DNA of 64,000 nucleotides from Bifidobacterium mongoliense DSM 21395 (GCF_000741285.1 NZ_JGZE01000008.1:1-64000); one strand, 5' to 3'; positions 47,746-58,343 are shown, counted from the stretch's first letter. Translations and numbers: made by a program. Notes: generated by a model from the letters alone, not told the origin.

Positions 47746-50502
47746 TCAGCCGGTGTTCTGCAGGCCGGCGGCGACTCCCGAAACGGTGCAGAGGATCAGG
47801 TAGATGAACCCGGCCTGTTGGCTCTGGCTGAGCTCCTCCTTGTCCACCTTGCGCCGCAGCGAGCCGAGCGCGAGCACCTGCGTGACGGAGAGCGCGTCGA
47901 CATAGGGCGAACGAATCCTGATGGCGCGGCCGAGCACGTGGCGGTGCTGCAACGGCCATTCGTCACCGACGATGCGCAGCACCCATGCCCGGGTGAGCTC
48001 CATCTCGTCGAGCACCTTGTCGCGCAGATCGTCGCGGTCGCCGAGCGCCAGATACATCTTGGCGATACGCACGTCCGTCTTCGCCAGCGACATCTCGATG
48101 TTGTCGATGAAGGTGGAGAACAGCGGCCATTCGCGGTAGGCGGCCTGCAGGGTCTTGAGATCGCCGAACTGCTCGCAGGCGGTGCCCAAGCCATACCAGG
48201 CGGCGAGGTTGATGCGCGCCTGAGCCCAGGAGAACACCCACGGAATGGTGCGCAGGTCGTCGAGCGACTTCGCGCCCAGACCGCGCTTCGCGGGTCGGGA
48301 GCCGATCGGCAGGAGGCCGACCTCGGTCAGCGGCGTCACGGTGGAGAACCACGGGGCGAAGTCGTCGGCCTTGATGAGGTCGAGGAAGCGAGCATGCGAG
48401 GAGTCGCTGAGCGACTGCGCCATGTCGGCGTACCGTTCGGTCATCTCCGTGTTCGTCTTCTCGACGCTCGGGGCGGACTGCAGGAGCGTCGCCGCGGCCA
48501 CGGACTCGACGTGGCGTACGGCCAGCACCGGGTTGCCGTAGCGGGCGAAGATAGATTCACCCTGCTCGGTGAGCTTGAACCGGCAGTTGACCGAACCGAC
48601 GGGCTGCGCGAGCACCGCACGGTTGGCCGGGCCGCCGCCACGGCCGACGGCGCCGCCGCGACCATGGAACAGGGTCAGGTCGATGTGGTGGCGCTTCGCC
48701 CACTTCGCGATGCGCTCCTGTGCGGAGTGCAGGGCGAGGGTGGCGGTCGTCGGGCCGGCGTCCTTGGAGGAGTCGGAGTACCCGAGCATGACCTCCATCC
48801 TGTTGCCGGTGGCCTTGAGCCGCGCCTGGACCTCGGGGATCTTGATCATTTCCTCGAGGACATCCACCGAATTCTCGAGATCCTGGAGCTGTTCGAACAG
48901 CGGGATCACGTCGATGGTCGGCACATCCTTGGGTTGCGAGAACGCCATGCGGTTGAGCTCGTAGACGTCGCGGATGTTCTGCGCGGACTTGGTGAACGAG
49001 ATGATGTAGCGTCGCGCGGCCTTGATGCCGTTGCGGCGCTGGATGGAACCCAGGGCGCGGAAGGTGTCGAGCACCTCGTGCGTCATCGGTTGCAGCTCGC
49101 CGCGTTCGCCGTGCAGGCCGTGCTCCCGGATGTCGTCCAGGGCGCGCGAATGCACGAGCGAGTGCTGACGGAATTCCATCTCGACCATGTGGAAGCCGAA
49201 GGTTTCGGCCTTCCAGATCAGGTCCTGCAAGGGGCCGTAAGCCGCGCGCAGATCTCCGGCCGCGGCCAGGGACCGCTGCACGGTTTTGAGGTCGGCGATG
49301 AAGTCGTCGCAGTTGGTGTACATGAGGTCGGCGTCGCGTTCGACCGTGTAGTGCAGCCGGTCCGCCATGACGAGCATCACGGCGCGGTGGGTTTCACGGG
49401 TCGAAATCAGCGAGGCCTTGTCGGTGAGCCGTTCGCTCATTTCCTTCTGGCGTCCCCACAGATGCAGCAGTTCGTCGCTGGCCGGCGTGGTGCCGGTCTC
49501 CATGGTCAGGTTGCGGCCGACGATGCGCGTGGCGCGCTCAAGGGCGGTGATCATGTGGTCGCTGAATTTGCGCGCGACCTTGCGGCTGACCTTGGCTGTG
49601 ACGTTCGGGTTGCCGTCGCGGTCGGAGCCGATCCAGCTGCCGGGGTGGAAGAACGCGGGGCATTCCGGTTCGCTCAGTCCGGCCTTGTCACCCAGCAGCC
49701 AGTCGTCGAAGCGGCGGTAGACCTTGGGGATGGTGTCGAACAGGGTGTCATCGAAGATGTCGATGATGGTGTCGGCCTCTTCGACCGGCGTCGGCTTCTT
49801 GAGGGCGATCGGCGAGGTGCGCAGCAGGGCGTCGATCTCGTTGTAGAGACGCCGGGTGTTCTCGTGCTTGTCGGTGCCGCCCAACGTCGCGTTGGCGCTG
49901 AGCAGGTCGGAGACGCGGCGGATCTTGCCGGCGACGGCCTTGCGGCGGGCCTCCGTGGGGTGGGCCGTGAACACGGGGTGGAACTCGAGCTTGTCGAGCA
50001 GATCCCGGGCCTTCGCGGGCCCCATCTCGGCGAGCAGCTGGTGGTAGGCGCCGGTCATCTCGTCCACCGGATCGGTGGGATCGTCCTCATTGACCGCGGC
50101 CGCACGCTTGTGGATCGAGGTCACGCGGTAGTTCTCCTCGCACAGATTGGCGAGGTGGAAGTACGTGGTGAATGCTCGGGCCAGCAGCTGGGCGTCATGC
50201 AGATTCATCGCATCGATGACGTCGCGTGCCCGGCTCAGATTGTCGCCGTGAGCGTCGGCATCGTCCTCGGCCTCGCCGTTATGAGCGGCGCTGGCGGCGA
50301 CGACGTAGTTGCGCACCGTATCGAACTGGGTGAGCAGTTCGGGATCGAATTCCCCGAGAATATCGCGCAGAACGTGCAGACACAGATCCATATCTCGTTG
50401 CAGCGATGGCGGGAGATTACGCTCCTCGACCGATCGCGCCACGGAGTCGATGGGTGCTTTTGCATCCGTCGCAGACGTGTTGATTGGATTATCTTGTGAC
50501 AT
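47746..50502 (-). CDS. ppc: Phosphoenolpyruvate carboxylase
   Basis: A 918-residue PEPC of normal length; it makes oxaloacetate from PEP and bicarbonate, the main anaplerotic step in bifidobacteria. Conserved blocks: TAHPTEARRKAV with the catalytic histidine, GYSDSSKDAG, FHGRGGAVGRGGGP and the C-terminal ...GLQNTG. AAAGGAGG lies before ATG 50502. The 300-base gap between this start and the next gene (50503-50802) must hold the divergent promoters; I see no further feature in it. Confidence 0.96.
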   Translation of the reverse strand: MSQDNPINTSATDAKAPIDSVARSVEERNLPPSLQRDMDLCLHVLRDILGEFDPELLTQFDTVRNYVVAASAAHNGEAEDDADAHGDNLSRARDVIDAMNLHDAQLLARAFTTYFHLANLCEENYRVTSIHKRAAAVNEDDPTDPVDEMTGAYHQLLAEMGPAKARDLLDKLEFHPVFTAHPTEARRKAVAGKIRRVSDLLSANATLGGTDKHENTRRLYNEIDALLRTSPIALKKPTPVEEADTIIDIFDDTLFDTIPKVYRRFDDWLLGDKAGLSEPECPAFFHPGSWIGSDRDGNPNVTAKVSRKVARKFSDHMITALERATRIVGRNLTMETGTTPASDELLHLWGRQKEMSERLTDKASLISTRETHRAVMLVMADRLHYTVERDADLMYTNCDDFIADLKTVQRSLAAAGDLRAAYGPLQDLIWKAETFGFHMVEMEFRQHSLVHSRALDDIREHGLHGERGELQPMTHEVLDTFRALGSIQRRNGIKAARRYIISFTKSAQNIRDVYELNRMAFSQPKDVPTIDVIPLFEQLQDLENSVDVLEEMIKIPEVQARLKATGNRMEVMLGYSDSSKDAGPTTATLALHSAQERIAKWAKRHHIDLTLFHGRGGAVGRGGGPANRAVLAQPVGSVNCRFKLTEQGESIFARYGNPVLAVRHVESVAAATLLQSAPSVEKTNTEMTERYADMAQSLSDSSHARFLDLIKADDFAPWFSTVTPLTEVGLLPIGSRPAKRGLGAKSLDDLRTIPWVFSWAQARINLAAWYGLGTACEQFGDLKTLQAAYREWPLFSTFIDNIEMSLAKTDVRIAKMYLALGDRDDLRDKVLDEMELTRAWVLRIVGDEWPLQHRHVLGRAIRIRSPYVDALSVTQVLALGSLRRKVDKEELSQSQQAGFIYLILCTVSGVAAGLQNTG

Positions 50503-50802
50503 CAGACCTCCTTTGCCGAAGTCCGGTTGCTCGGTCTGCCGGTCCCTCGCGGCTCCTCCGCGATTGTGATAACCGGTCGTTGCAAGCCCAAAGCCCTCGT
50601 TCGACACTGTCGAGCACATTGTAAGACCCGCTAATCGACATTCGTGTCAACTTGTCCATAAGGGCCGTATCCCGCCATATCGTAGCGTGTCGTGGTCGTG
50701 GGCCTCACCCCGCCTGCGATGGGATGCGCCGCCGTCGAGCGCCCTGTTTCGTCCCATTTCCGTACGGGCCCGGCATGGGTGCGGCACCAGACGCTGTGAT
50801 AC

Positions 50803-52713
50803 TTGGCATGCGCTAGTACTGGTGATGTGAGTTTCATCAAACGACAGCCAGCAGCGCAGATTCCTCCCACGGGGGCGCCGTCCCCACATGCCCAGGGCTC
50901 CTCCGACGACGATTCCCGGGAATTCAGGTACCCCGATGAGGCCGCGCAGGGGCCGGAGGACCAGAATCATGGTCATCAGGAGACCCACAGCATGGACGAA
51001 AGCGTCGAGGCGGTGAGCCAATACCACACGCACTCCATACCGCTGGATATGGAGGACATCGAGCGCGACTGGGACAAGCCGGTCGCCGATGCGGGCATCG
51101 CCGGCAAGGCCAGCGTGATCGTCCGCGTCGGCATGCTCGACCTCGGTTCGGGCACAGGCAGTTTCCGTGTCCGTGAGATGATGCACCGCATCGCCTTCCC
51201 GCTGGGGGTCCACGTCAGGGCCGATGTCAACCTCACGGACATCGAGGCCTCCTGCACCGATGGCAAGGCGCGGGTGACCGAAGTGGTCGACCTGCCCTCC
51301 ACGGGGGTCAACACCGAGCGGATCTGGCTGCTCGAGCATTTCGCGGATTGGTTCAACATCAAACTCGGCGAAAACTCGGTCTACCATGCCAAGCCCGCCG
51401 TGTCCCAGGAGCTCGTGGAGCAGCTGGGCAACCCCACGGCCGGCAAGTCCGTGCTGCGGGCGGCGGCCGAGGCCAAGGCACGCAAGGCCAGCGAAGCGCA
51501 TGAAGCGCATACGGCGAGCCTGCAAACGCCGGTGGTGCCATCGCCGTCGCAGACAACGGCACCACAGTCGGAGGGCACGCAGCAGGAGAATCCGGACGGT
51601 CAGTCCCAGCTGCAAGGCGAGACCCGGTCGGCGAAGACCCCTCGCTCGGAACGCAAGCCCCTCGGTCAGTACGCCGAGCATTTCGACCATATCGGCCTGC
51701 GGCCCGACGCGGACCATGGCCATCGCGGGGTCACGCTCGGCCAGGTGCACGCCCGACTCGATCTCATCGAGCAACGCAAGCCGTTGTACCAGCCGCTGTT
51801 CTCCGGATTCGCCTCGGGTGTGGCCTGCGCATCCTTCGTGTTCCTGCTCGGCGGCGGCCCCTTCGATATGCTGGGCGCCTTCTTCGGCGCCTTCATCGGC
51901 CACTGGGTGCGTCGCCGGCTCTTCGCCCACCACCTCAACCAGTTCTTCGTCACCTTCGTGTCCGTCGCCATCGCGGCGCTCGTGTGCACCGGCACGCTGC
52001 GGCTGATCGGTATGGTCGACCCGGTCGCGCTGCAGCACGATACCGCGTACATCGGCGCCACGCTCTTCGTCATCCCCGGCTTCCCGCTCATCACAGGCGG
52101 GCTGGATATGGCCAAGATCGACTTCCCCTCCGGCATTCAGCGCCTGTGCTACACCATGACCATCATCCTCATGGCCACGTTCGCCGGGTGGATGGTCGCG
52201 GTCATCGTGCATCTCAACCCGCAGGGCTTCGCGCCGCTCGGCCTCAACCCATGGCTCAACGGGGCGCTGCGCTGCGTCGCGGCCTTCGCCGGGGTCTGGG
52301 GATTCTCCGTGCTGTTCAATTCGCCGCAACGCATGTGCATGACCGCCGCGTTCATCGGGGCCATCACCGACACCCTGCGGCTCACCATCGTCGACTTCGG
52401 GGTGCCCACCGAGGCGGCGGCCTTCATCGGCGCGCTGTTGTCGGGGCTATTGGCTTCCGCCTGGCGCTCATCCGTGCGCAGGGGGTTGCTGCCGCCGTAT
52501 CTGGGCTATCCGCGCATCTGCCTGACGGTGCCCTCGATCGTGATCATGGTGCCGGGACTGTATATGTACCAGGCCATGTTCCATCTCGGCCAGTTCGATA
52601 CACTGCTGGCGCTCAACTGGGCGTTCCGCGCCTTCATGGTCATCATCTGCCTGCCGATCGGGCTCGCCATGGCGCGCGTCATCACCGACAAGAGCTGGCG
52701 CTACGACGTCTGA
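50803..52713 (+). CDS. ThrE-type threonine/serine exporter family protein
   Basis: A 636-residue membrane protein with the two-domain ThrE layout. The N-terminal soluble domain (about 60-190) contains RIAFPLGVHVRADVNLTDIEAS and ERIWLLEHFADWF. A long Gln/Ser-rich linker (about 220-285) precedes the membrane part (about 320-630) with about ten hydrophobic helices. Such proteins export small amino acids in Corynebacterium. The start is uncertain: the GTG at 50827 is in frame, and neither site has a strong ribosome-binding sequence. The linker makes it longer than typical ThrE. Confidence 0.8.
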   Translation: MACASTGDVSFIKRQPAAQIPPTGAPSPHAQGSSDDDSREFRYPDEAAQGPEDQNHGHQETHSMDESVEAVSQYHTHSIPLDMEDIERDWDKPVADAGIAGKASVIVRVGMLDLGSGTGSFRVREMMHRIAFPLGVHVRADVNLTDIEASCTDGKARVTEVVDLPSTGVNTERIWLLEHFADWFNIKLGENSVYHAKPAVSQELVEQLGNPTAGKSVLRAAAEAKARKASEAHEAHTASLQTPVVPSPSQTTAPQSEGTQQENPDGQSQLQGETRSAKTPRSERKPLGQYAEHFDHIGLRPDADHGHRGVTLGQVHARLDLIEQRKPLYQPLFSGFASGVACASFVFLLGGGPFDMLGAFFGAFIGHWVRRRLFAHHLNQFFVTFVSVAIAALVCTGTLRLIGMVDPVALQHDTAYIGATLFVIPGFPLITGGLDMAKIDFPSGIQRLCYTMTIILMATFAGWMVAVIVHLNPQGFAPLGLNPWLNGALRCVAAFAGVWGFSVLFNSPQRMCMTAAFIGAITDTLRLTIVDFGVPTEAAAFIGALLSGLLASAWRSSVRRGLLPPYLGYPRICLTVPSIVIMVPGLYMYQAMFHLGQFDTLLALNWAFRAFMVIICLPIGLAMARVITDKSWRYDV

Positions 52714-52722
52714 GACACCGTC

Positions 52723-53814
52723 TCAGTACCGCATACCCATCGCGTCGCGCACCTGGTCGAGCGTCTCGTTGGCGATGGCGTTGGCACGGGCGTTGCCGTC
52801 GTGCAGGATGTCGCGCACGACGTCCATGTCCTTGGCGAACTCGGCCCGGCGCTCGCGGTAGGGCGCCAGGTAGGTGTTCACCGACTCGGTGACGTACGCC
52901 TTGAGGGCCCCGGCGCCGCCGTCGCCGATCTCCTCCGCGATGTCCTTGGGGTCACGCCCGGTCGTCAGGCCGGCCGTGGTGAGGAGCGCCGACACCTGCG
53001 GGCGGGCGATGGGGTCGAAGGTGATGCGGCGCTGCGAATCCGTGGGGCTCTTCTTGATGAGCTTGGCCGTCTGCTCGGCGGTCGCACCCAGTATGATCGA
53101 GTTGCCATAGGACTTGCTCATCTTGCGCCCATCCAGACCCGGGATCTCGGAGGCGTCGGAAAGGATGGCCTCGGGCTCCGGGAAGACCGGGTGCTTCGGG
53201 GCGTAGCGTTCGTTGAAACGACGGGCGATGGTGCGCGTCTGCTCGATGTGGGGCAGCTGGTCCTTGCCCACGGGCACGACGTTGCCCTTGCAGAAGAGGA
53301 TGTCGCAGGCCTGATGCACCGGATAGGTCAGCAGCAGGCCGGTCAGGGTGTGGCCCGAGGCCTCCATCTCGGACTTCACGGTGGGGTTGCGGTGCAGCTC
53401 GGCCTCGGTCACCAGTGACAGGAACGGCAGCATGAGCTGATTGGCGGCGGGGACCGAGGAATGGGTGAAGATCATGGTCCGTTTCGGATCGATGCCGGCG
53501 GCGAGGTATTCAAGGACGAGGTTGAGGACATTGTCCTGGATGTGCTCGGTGGTGTCGCGGTCGGTGATGACCTGGTAGTCGGCGATGATGATGTTGGTGT
53601 TCACGCCGAGGTCCTGCATGGCCACGCGCTCGCGGATCGTACCGAAGTAGTGGCCGAGGTGCAGGCGGCCCGTCGGGCGGTCGCCTGTGAGCATCGTGTA
53701 GCGCCCGGGATCGGCCTTGAGCGCCGCGAGCGTCTTGTCGGACTGCCGCTGCGCGGCGAGGAAGCTGTCGCTCATTTCGTTGCCCGCCGCGGTCAGATGC
53801 TGCATATCGGTCAT
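52723..53814 (-). CDS. trpS: Tryptophanyl-tRNA synthetase
   Basis: A 363-residue class I synthetase. Class signatures HLGHYFG (HIGH-type) and KMSKS are both present, with GDRPTGRLHLGH at the N-terminus as in TrpRS. GKDQLPHIEQTR also fits. It charges tRNA-Trp in the cytoplasm. The N-terminal 20 residues are variable, so a later start (MSDSFLAAQ, 53775) is possible. It is convergent with the ThrE-type gene, nine bases apart. Confidence 0.95.
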   Translation of the reverse strand: MTDMQHLTAAGNEMSDSFLAAQRQSDKTLAALKADPGRYTMLTGDRPTGRLHLGHYFGTIRERVAMQDLGVNTNIIIADYQVITDRDTTEHIQDNVLNLVLEYLAAGIDPKRTMIFTHSSVPAANQLMLPFLSLVTEAELHRNPTVKSEMEASGHTLTGLLLTYPVHQACDILFCKGNVVPVGKDQLPHIEQTRTIARRFNERYAPKHPVFPEPEAILSDASEIPGLDGRKMSKSYGNSIILGATAEQTAKLIKKSPTDSQRRITFDPIARPQVSALLTTAGLTTGRDPKDIAEEIGDGGAGALKAYVTESVNTYLAPYRERRAEFAKDMDVVRDILHDGNARANAIANETLDQVRDAMGMRY

Positions 53815-53955
53815 GCCAAAGTCCTTCGAACACTGGGAAACGCTTGGAATATGGCTTTTATGGTAAAAGTCTGAGCCGACAACGAAACGTCGTGGAGCTG
53901 GTGGTACTCTCTTATGTGATGAATTGAAAGCAAATGTAATGAATCAGGGGGTCAG

Positions 53956-54315
53956 ATGGGCCGCGGACGTCAGAAAGCCAAGCAGAAGAAAATAGCCCGT
54001 AAGCTCAAGTACTTGACGACCGATACCGATTACGGCGAGCTGGCCAAAGAGCTGAGCGTCCAGGAGCCGGGTTCCGCTTCGGTCGGCCCCTTTGCCGATG
54101 ACGATCATGCGGCCGAAAGCGCCAAAGAGGCGCAACCAAGCGCACAGGAGCCTGCCGAGGAGGATCTCGACGAGTATGCCCGCTGGGCGGCCGAGGCCGC
54201 GGCGAAGGCGACAAGCGGTGAGCTTCCGGTGGTCAAGCCGCGGCGCAAGGCGCCGCACATGCCGCATATGCCGGTTCCGAAGCCCAGCGCATTGAAAAAG
54301 CCCAAGCACGACTGA
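53956..54315 (+). CDS. DUF3073 family protein
   Basis: A 119-residue actinobacterial protein. The conserved N-terminus MGRGRQKAKQKKIARKLKY and following DTDYGELAKEL define DUF3073. The middle is acidic and Ala-rich, and the end is Pro/Lys-rich. The basic N-terminus suggests nucleic-acid binding, but no function is established that I know of. It is divergent from trpS; about 140 bases with both promoters separate them. Confidence 0.85.
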   Translation: MGRGRQKAKQKKIARKLKYLTTDTDYGELAKELSVQEPGSASVGPFADDDHAAESAKEAQPSAQEPAEEDLDEYARWAAEAAAKATSGELPVVKPRRKAPHMPHMPVPKPSALKKPKHD

Positions 54316-54386
54316 AGGCCGACGGCCGGAAGCTGTTGTGGGCGTATTTGCCTACGTTGGGGCTGTTGTTTGCCGCCGGGCCGCAT

Positions 54387-54884
54387 TCACACCGGCAGTA
54401 GGGCGCTGAGATCGTCCCGTTCGCCGACCGCGCTGATATGACCGGCCTCCTTCTCCTCCGCCCACGTGGTCAGTCCGCACGCCAGGCGCATCCACACCTC
54501 GGGTTCGAGCTCGATGACGTCCGGCGGCGTGAGGTTATGGGGGTCCGAGGCGGGGCCGTCCAGGATCTTGATGGCCCCCCACGGCGCCACCCGCACCTCC
54601 ACACCTTGGCCCGGGGCCTTGCGTTCGAGGAGATACAGGGCGTACCGCACCGCCATCGCCCATACGGGTCGGGGCAGTTCGGGCTCGATCGACAGGCGTG
54701 AGGCCAGGTCGCCCACCCCGGCGGCACGGGCCCGCAGCCCGGCCGTCCTCCAGGTGTCGAAGGCTGCGAGGCCTCGGGGGATATCGCGTTCGTGTATGGC
54801 GTCCATACCATGTATTGTGCCGCCGGATGCCCGGAAAACCAAGGGGTCCGCGCGCCGGGCAGAGGGGCTGCGAGGTTTCGGCAT
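54387..54884 (-). CDS. SCP-2-like sterol-carrier family protein
   Basis: A protein of about 165 residues. The recognisable part (LPRPVWAMAVRYALYLL, EVRVAPWGAIKIL, DVIELEPEVWMRLACGLTTW) matches the small actinobacterial sterol-carrier-like proteins, which have a hydrophobic pocket but no proven ligand. The start is uncertain: ATG 54884 gives MPKPRSPSARRADP, ATG 54806 gives a shorter form, and neither has a good ribosome site. Confidence 0.75.
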   Translation of the reverse strand: MPKPRSPSARRADPLVFRASGGTIHGMDAIHERDIPRGLAAFDTWRTAGLRARAAGVGDLASRLSIEPELPRPVWAMAVRYALYLLERKAPGQGVEVRVAPWGAIKILDGPASDPHNLTPPDVIELEPEVWMRLACGLTTWAEEKEAGHISAVGERDDLSALLPV

Positions 54885-55023
54885 CACATCGATTCGTGAT
54901 AAGCTTGCGACTGACAACGTATGCAATGATGCTGCCTGCGCGAGCCGGGTGGTTGCCTTGGGGTGGAGTGTGAACCGGGGGCATGCGATGCACACGGGCA
55001 GCCGTCTAAGAGGGAGTCATAGC

Positions 55024-57486
55024 ATGACCGAATACACTGCGCCGAAGGCCTCGATCACTTCGGCAGCGTTCACGGATGAGATTCGCGAGCAACTGCGTTA
55101 CACCCAGGGCGTCACGCCTGAACAGGCCACCGCGGCCGACGTCTACGTCGCCACGGCAGCGGCCGTTCGCCGTCACCTCATGGATGCCTGGATGACGACA
55201 CAGCACGACATGGTCACGGGCTCGACGAAGGCCGTCGGGTATTTCAGCGCCGAGTTCCTCATGGGCAAGCAGTTGCGCAACGCCCTGCTCAACGCCGGCC
55301 TGAGCGACCAGTTCGATGATGCCGTCAAAGCCCTGGGGTGCGATGCCCGGGACGTCATCGACGCCGAATACGAACCCGGACTGGGCAACGGCGGTCTGGG
55401 TCGTCTCGCCGCCTGCTATATCGACTCACTCGCGTCCAAAGGCGTTCCCGCCTTCGGCTACGGCATCCAGTACCGCTACGGCATCTTCCGCCAGGAATTC
55501 GACGAGCAAGGCCGCCAGGTGGAGCGCCCAGACTATTGGCTGGCCAACGAGGAGCCGTGGGGACACATCGACTACAACCGTTCGCAGCGTGTGGGCTTCG
55601 GCGGCGTCGTTACCGGCAAGGACGACGTCAGGACCTGGGAACCGGCCTGGTGCGTGCGTGCCGTACCGGTCGACTACATGGTGCCCGGCTACGAATCCGG
55701 CAGGGTCAACACCCTGCGTCTGTGGAGCGCCCGCAGCTACGACGAGTTCGATCTGCTGACTTTCAACCGTTCCGGATACCTCGCCGCCGTCAAACCGCAG
55801 GTGAAGGCGGAGAACATCTCGAAGATCCTCTACCCCGAGGATTCCACGCCTCAGGGCAAGGAGCTGCGTCTCGAGCAGCAGTACTTCTTCACGGCTGCCT
55901 CGATCCACGACGCCATCCGTGTCTTCTACCCCGGCCAGGAGCACCCGGACCTCACCACGCTGCCGGACAAGATCTGCTTCCAGCTCAACGACACCCACCC
56001 GGTCATCGGCATCCCCGAACTCATGCGCGTCATGATCGACGAATATGGCTACGACTGGGACACCGCCTGGCGCACGACCACGGCCTGCTTTAACTACACC
56101 TGCCACACGCTGCTGCCCGAGGCCCTCGAGGTCTGGCCCGCCAGCCTCATCGGCTCGCTGCTGCCACGCCATCTCGAGATCATCAAGGAGATCGACAGGC
56201 GCTTCGTCGCCCAGCTCAAGACCCTGACCGACGACGCCGAGAAGATCGACCGCATGCGCATCGTGACCCTCGCCGCCGACGGCAAGGAGCCCAAGGTGCG
56301 CATGGCCTACCTCGCCACCGCGGGCGGATCGCACGTCAACGGCGTCGCGGCGCTGCATTCCGAACTGCTCAAGGATGTGACCCTGCGCGACTTCTCCGAC
56401 GTGTTCGGTGACAAGTTCACGAACGTGACCAACGGCGTCACCCCGCGTCGTTTCGTCAAACTGGCGAACCCGCGGCTCTCCGACCTCATCACCGATGGCC
56501 TGGGCACGGACCGCTGGGTCTCCCACCTCGACATGCTCAAGGAGCTCGTGCCGCTGGCCAAGGACGATGCGTTCGTGCGCCGGTTCGCCGAGGTCAAGCA
56601 GGCCAACAAGGTCGACTTCGCCGCGTATGCGCGCCGTGAGTACGGCTTCGAGATCGATCCGAACACCATGATCAACTCCATGGTCAAGCGGCTGCACGAG
56701 TACAAGCGGCAGAGCCTCAAGATCCTCGCCGTGATCTCGCAGTACGCCGACATCAAGAGCGGTCGCGTCGCCGCCGAGGACATCGTGCCGCGCACCGTGG
56801 TCTTCGGCGCCAAGGCCGCCCCCGGCTATCGCATGGCCAAGCTGACCATCCGGCTCATCAACAACGTGGCCCGGGTCATCAACGCCGATCCGGACGTCAA
56901 GGGCAGGCTGTCGGTCTATTACCCCTGGAACTACAACATCCGTCTGGCCGAGCACCTCATCCCCGCCACCGACCTCGACGAGCAGATCTCGCAGGCCGGC
57001 AAGGAGGCTTCCGGCACGGGCAATATGAAGTTCGCGCTCAACGGCGCCCTGACCGTGGGCACCCTGGACGGTGCGAACGTGGAGATCCGCGAGCTCGTGG
57101 GCCCGGAGAACTTCTTCCTCTTCGGCATGACCGTCGACGAGGTGGAGGCCCTCTACGACAAGGGCTATCAGCCGTCCTCCTACTACGATGCCGATCCTCG
57201 GCTCAAGCAGGCCGTCGACATGGTCTCCGACGGCACGTTCTCCGATGGTGACCGCGGCGTGTACAAGCCGCTGACCTCCGACTGGTTGAATAAGGACTAC
57301 TTCATGACCATGGCGGACTTCAGCGCCTACATGGATATCCAGGGCGAGATCGAGACACTGTACCGCGATCCGCTCGAGTGGAACCGCAAAGCGCTGCTCA
57401 ACGTCGCCAATTCGGGCTACTTCAGCTCCGATCGCGCGATCGATGATTACCTGGCGAACATCTGGAAGACCGGTCCGATGGACTGA
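55024..57486 (+). CDS. glgP: Glycogen/alpha-glucan phosphorylase
   Basis: An 820-residue GT35 phosphorylase that releases glucose 1-phosphate from alpha-1,4-glucans. The PLP region EASGTGNMKFALNGALTVG carries the Schiff-base lysine; FSAEFLMGKQL, GLGNGGLGRLAACY and VNDTHP-like LNDTHPVIGIPELMR are also present. AGAGGGAG precedes ATG 55024. The open frame extends upstream, antisense through the SCP-2-like gene, without support. Length is normal. Confidence 0.96.
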   Translation: MTEYTAPKASITSAAFTDEIREQLRYTQGVTPEQATAADVYVATAAAVRRHLMDAWMTTQHDMVTGSTKAVGYFSAEFLMGKQLRNALLNAGLSDQFDDAVKALGCDARDVIDAEYEPGLGNGGLGRLAACYIDSLASKGVPAFGYGIQYRYGIFRQEFDEQGRQVERPDYWLANEEPWGHIDYNRSQRVGFGGVVTGKDDVRTWEPAWCVRAVPVDYMVPGYESGRVNTLRLWSARSYDEFDLLTFNRSGYLAAVKPQVKAENISKILYPEDSTPQGKELRLEQQYFFTAASIHDAIRVFYPGQEHPDLTTLPDKICFQLNDTHPVIGIPELMRVMIDEYGYDWDTAWRTTTACFNYTCHTLLPEALEVWPASLIGSLLPRHLEIIKEIDRRFVAQLKTLTDDAEKIDRMRIVTLAADGKEPKVRMAYLATAGGSHVNGVAALHSELLKDVTLRDFSDVFGDKFTNVTNGVTPRRFVKLANPRLSDLITDGLGTDRWVSHLDMLKELVPLAKDDAFVRRFAEVKQANKVDFAAYARREYGFEIDPNTMINSMVKRLHEYKRQSLKILAVISQYADIKSGRVAAEDIVPRTVVFGAKAAPGYRMAKLTIRLINNVARVINADPDVKGRLSVYYPWNYNIRLAEHLIPATDLDEQISQAGKEASGTGNMKFALNGALTVGTLDGANVEIRELVGPENFFLFGMTVDEVEALYDKGYQPSSYYDADPRLKQAVDMVSDGTFSDGDRGVYKPLTSDWLNKDYFMTMADFSAYMDIQGEIETLYRDPLEWNRKALLNVANSGYFSSDRAIDDYLANIWKTGPMD

Positions 57487-57519
57487 GATTCCATGGGTGG
57501 CGCTGATGTGCCGCTGAAT

Positions 57520-57556
57520 TGATGGGGGTCGGCAGGGTTCGTGCCGGCCCCCATCA
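57520..57556 (+). terminator. Terminator after glgP
   Basis: TGATGGGGG and CCCCCATCA, with an inner CGGCA/TGCCG stem, form a long hairpin 34 bases after the stop. Confidence 0.75.
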
Positions 57557-57747
57557 GTGTTATCGGGCCGGACCCCGTTGACACGTCGGATGGGGTTCAC
57601 GGTTTTTGTGCGGCCCGTAAACCCTCCACTAGAAACCGCCACGCCTAGGCTCCGTGATGCCTGTTCGGCCCGGGGAACCGGTGTTCCGTTCGTATCGCAA
57701 GGCTCGGGAACGGCGAATATCGTGTCTTTCTTGTTCAGCCACCCGTC

Positions 57748-57911
57748 CCCGGAACCCCTTGGTTCACTTTGTGTAGTCTTTTGTGTGCTGATCGCCGGCC
57801 CCGGCCTCGTCCCGTTCCTGCGGATTGGCGGTATGTGGCCGTTTTGGGTTTGCCGCTTTTCCGGGCCGTTTGAAAAGTGCTACACAACGTGATCGGTGCG
57901 CCCGGATCCGG
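57748..57911. repeat. MITE-like repeat, copy 2
   Basis: Second copy of the element at 27962-28125, same orientation. The core 57765-57891 begins CACTTTGTGTAGTCTTTTG and ends GAAAAGTGCTACACAACGTG, again inverted ends. The copies differ at many internal bases, so they are not recent duplicates. The rest of the 940-base gap 57487-58430 holds two hairpins and short GC-rich repeats (CGGCGTGCAC near 58220-58250), and no supported gene. Confidence 0.7.
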
Positions 57912-58343
57912 TGCAATGTCATTCCGGTTCGATGCCGCCGATGACTGTGGATGCGGTTTCGGCCTCGGTTTCAGCGTCGGCAGGGGATGGGGCGGACGTG
58001 GACGGCCAGGCAGTCAGGTCGTCCACGGCGTTGGCTTCGGCGTCGGAGAAAGCCGGGCCGGACATAGCTGACGCATCGCAGCTAACGCGGCTAACGCGTC
58101 GCACGAGGGCCACGCCGCATGAGTGAACCGCACTCCATGTGTCGGGCTGGAATAATCAGTGCAATGCGTGGAGGTGCGGTTCACCGTGTTGCGTTGGGGG
58201 TTCATACATCGCATGGCACGGGCGGCGTGCACAGGCGGCGTGCACGGGCGGCATCACACGTGTCATGCGCCACGCGGTGGTTGCCGATGCTGTGCCGACA
58301 TGGCATCAGGGCGGTCGCGGCGTGCCATGCGCGGCACATTATG

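Noticed and set aside
47581..50499. 972-codon open frame antisense to ppc
   Set aside because: The minus strand has all PEPC motifs; this frame has none and is a codon-bias artefact.
55426..57642. 738-codon open frame antisense to glgP
   Set aside because: Shadow frame; the plus strand encodes the phosphorylase with its PLP motif.
58014..58340. Open frames in the glgP-to-membrane-protein gap
   Set aside because: Short overlapping frames in all phases with no ribosome sites or conserved motifs, and with GC-rich repeats; treated as non-coding.
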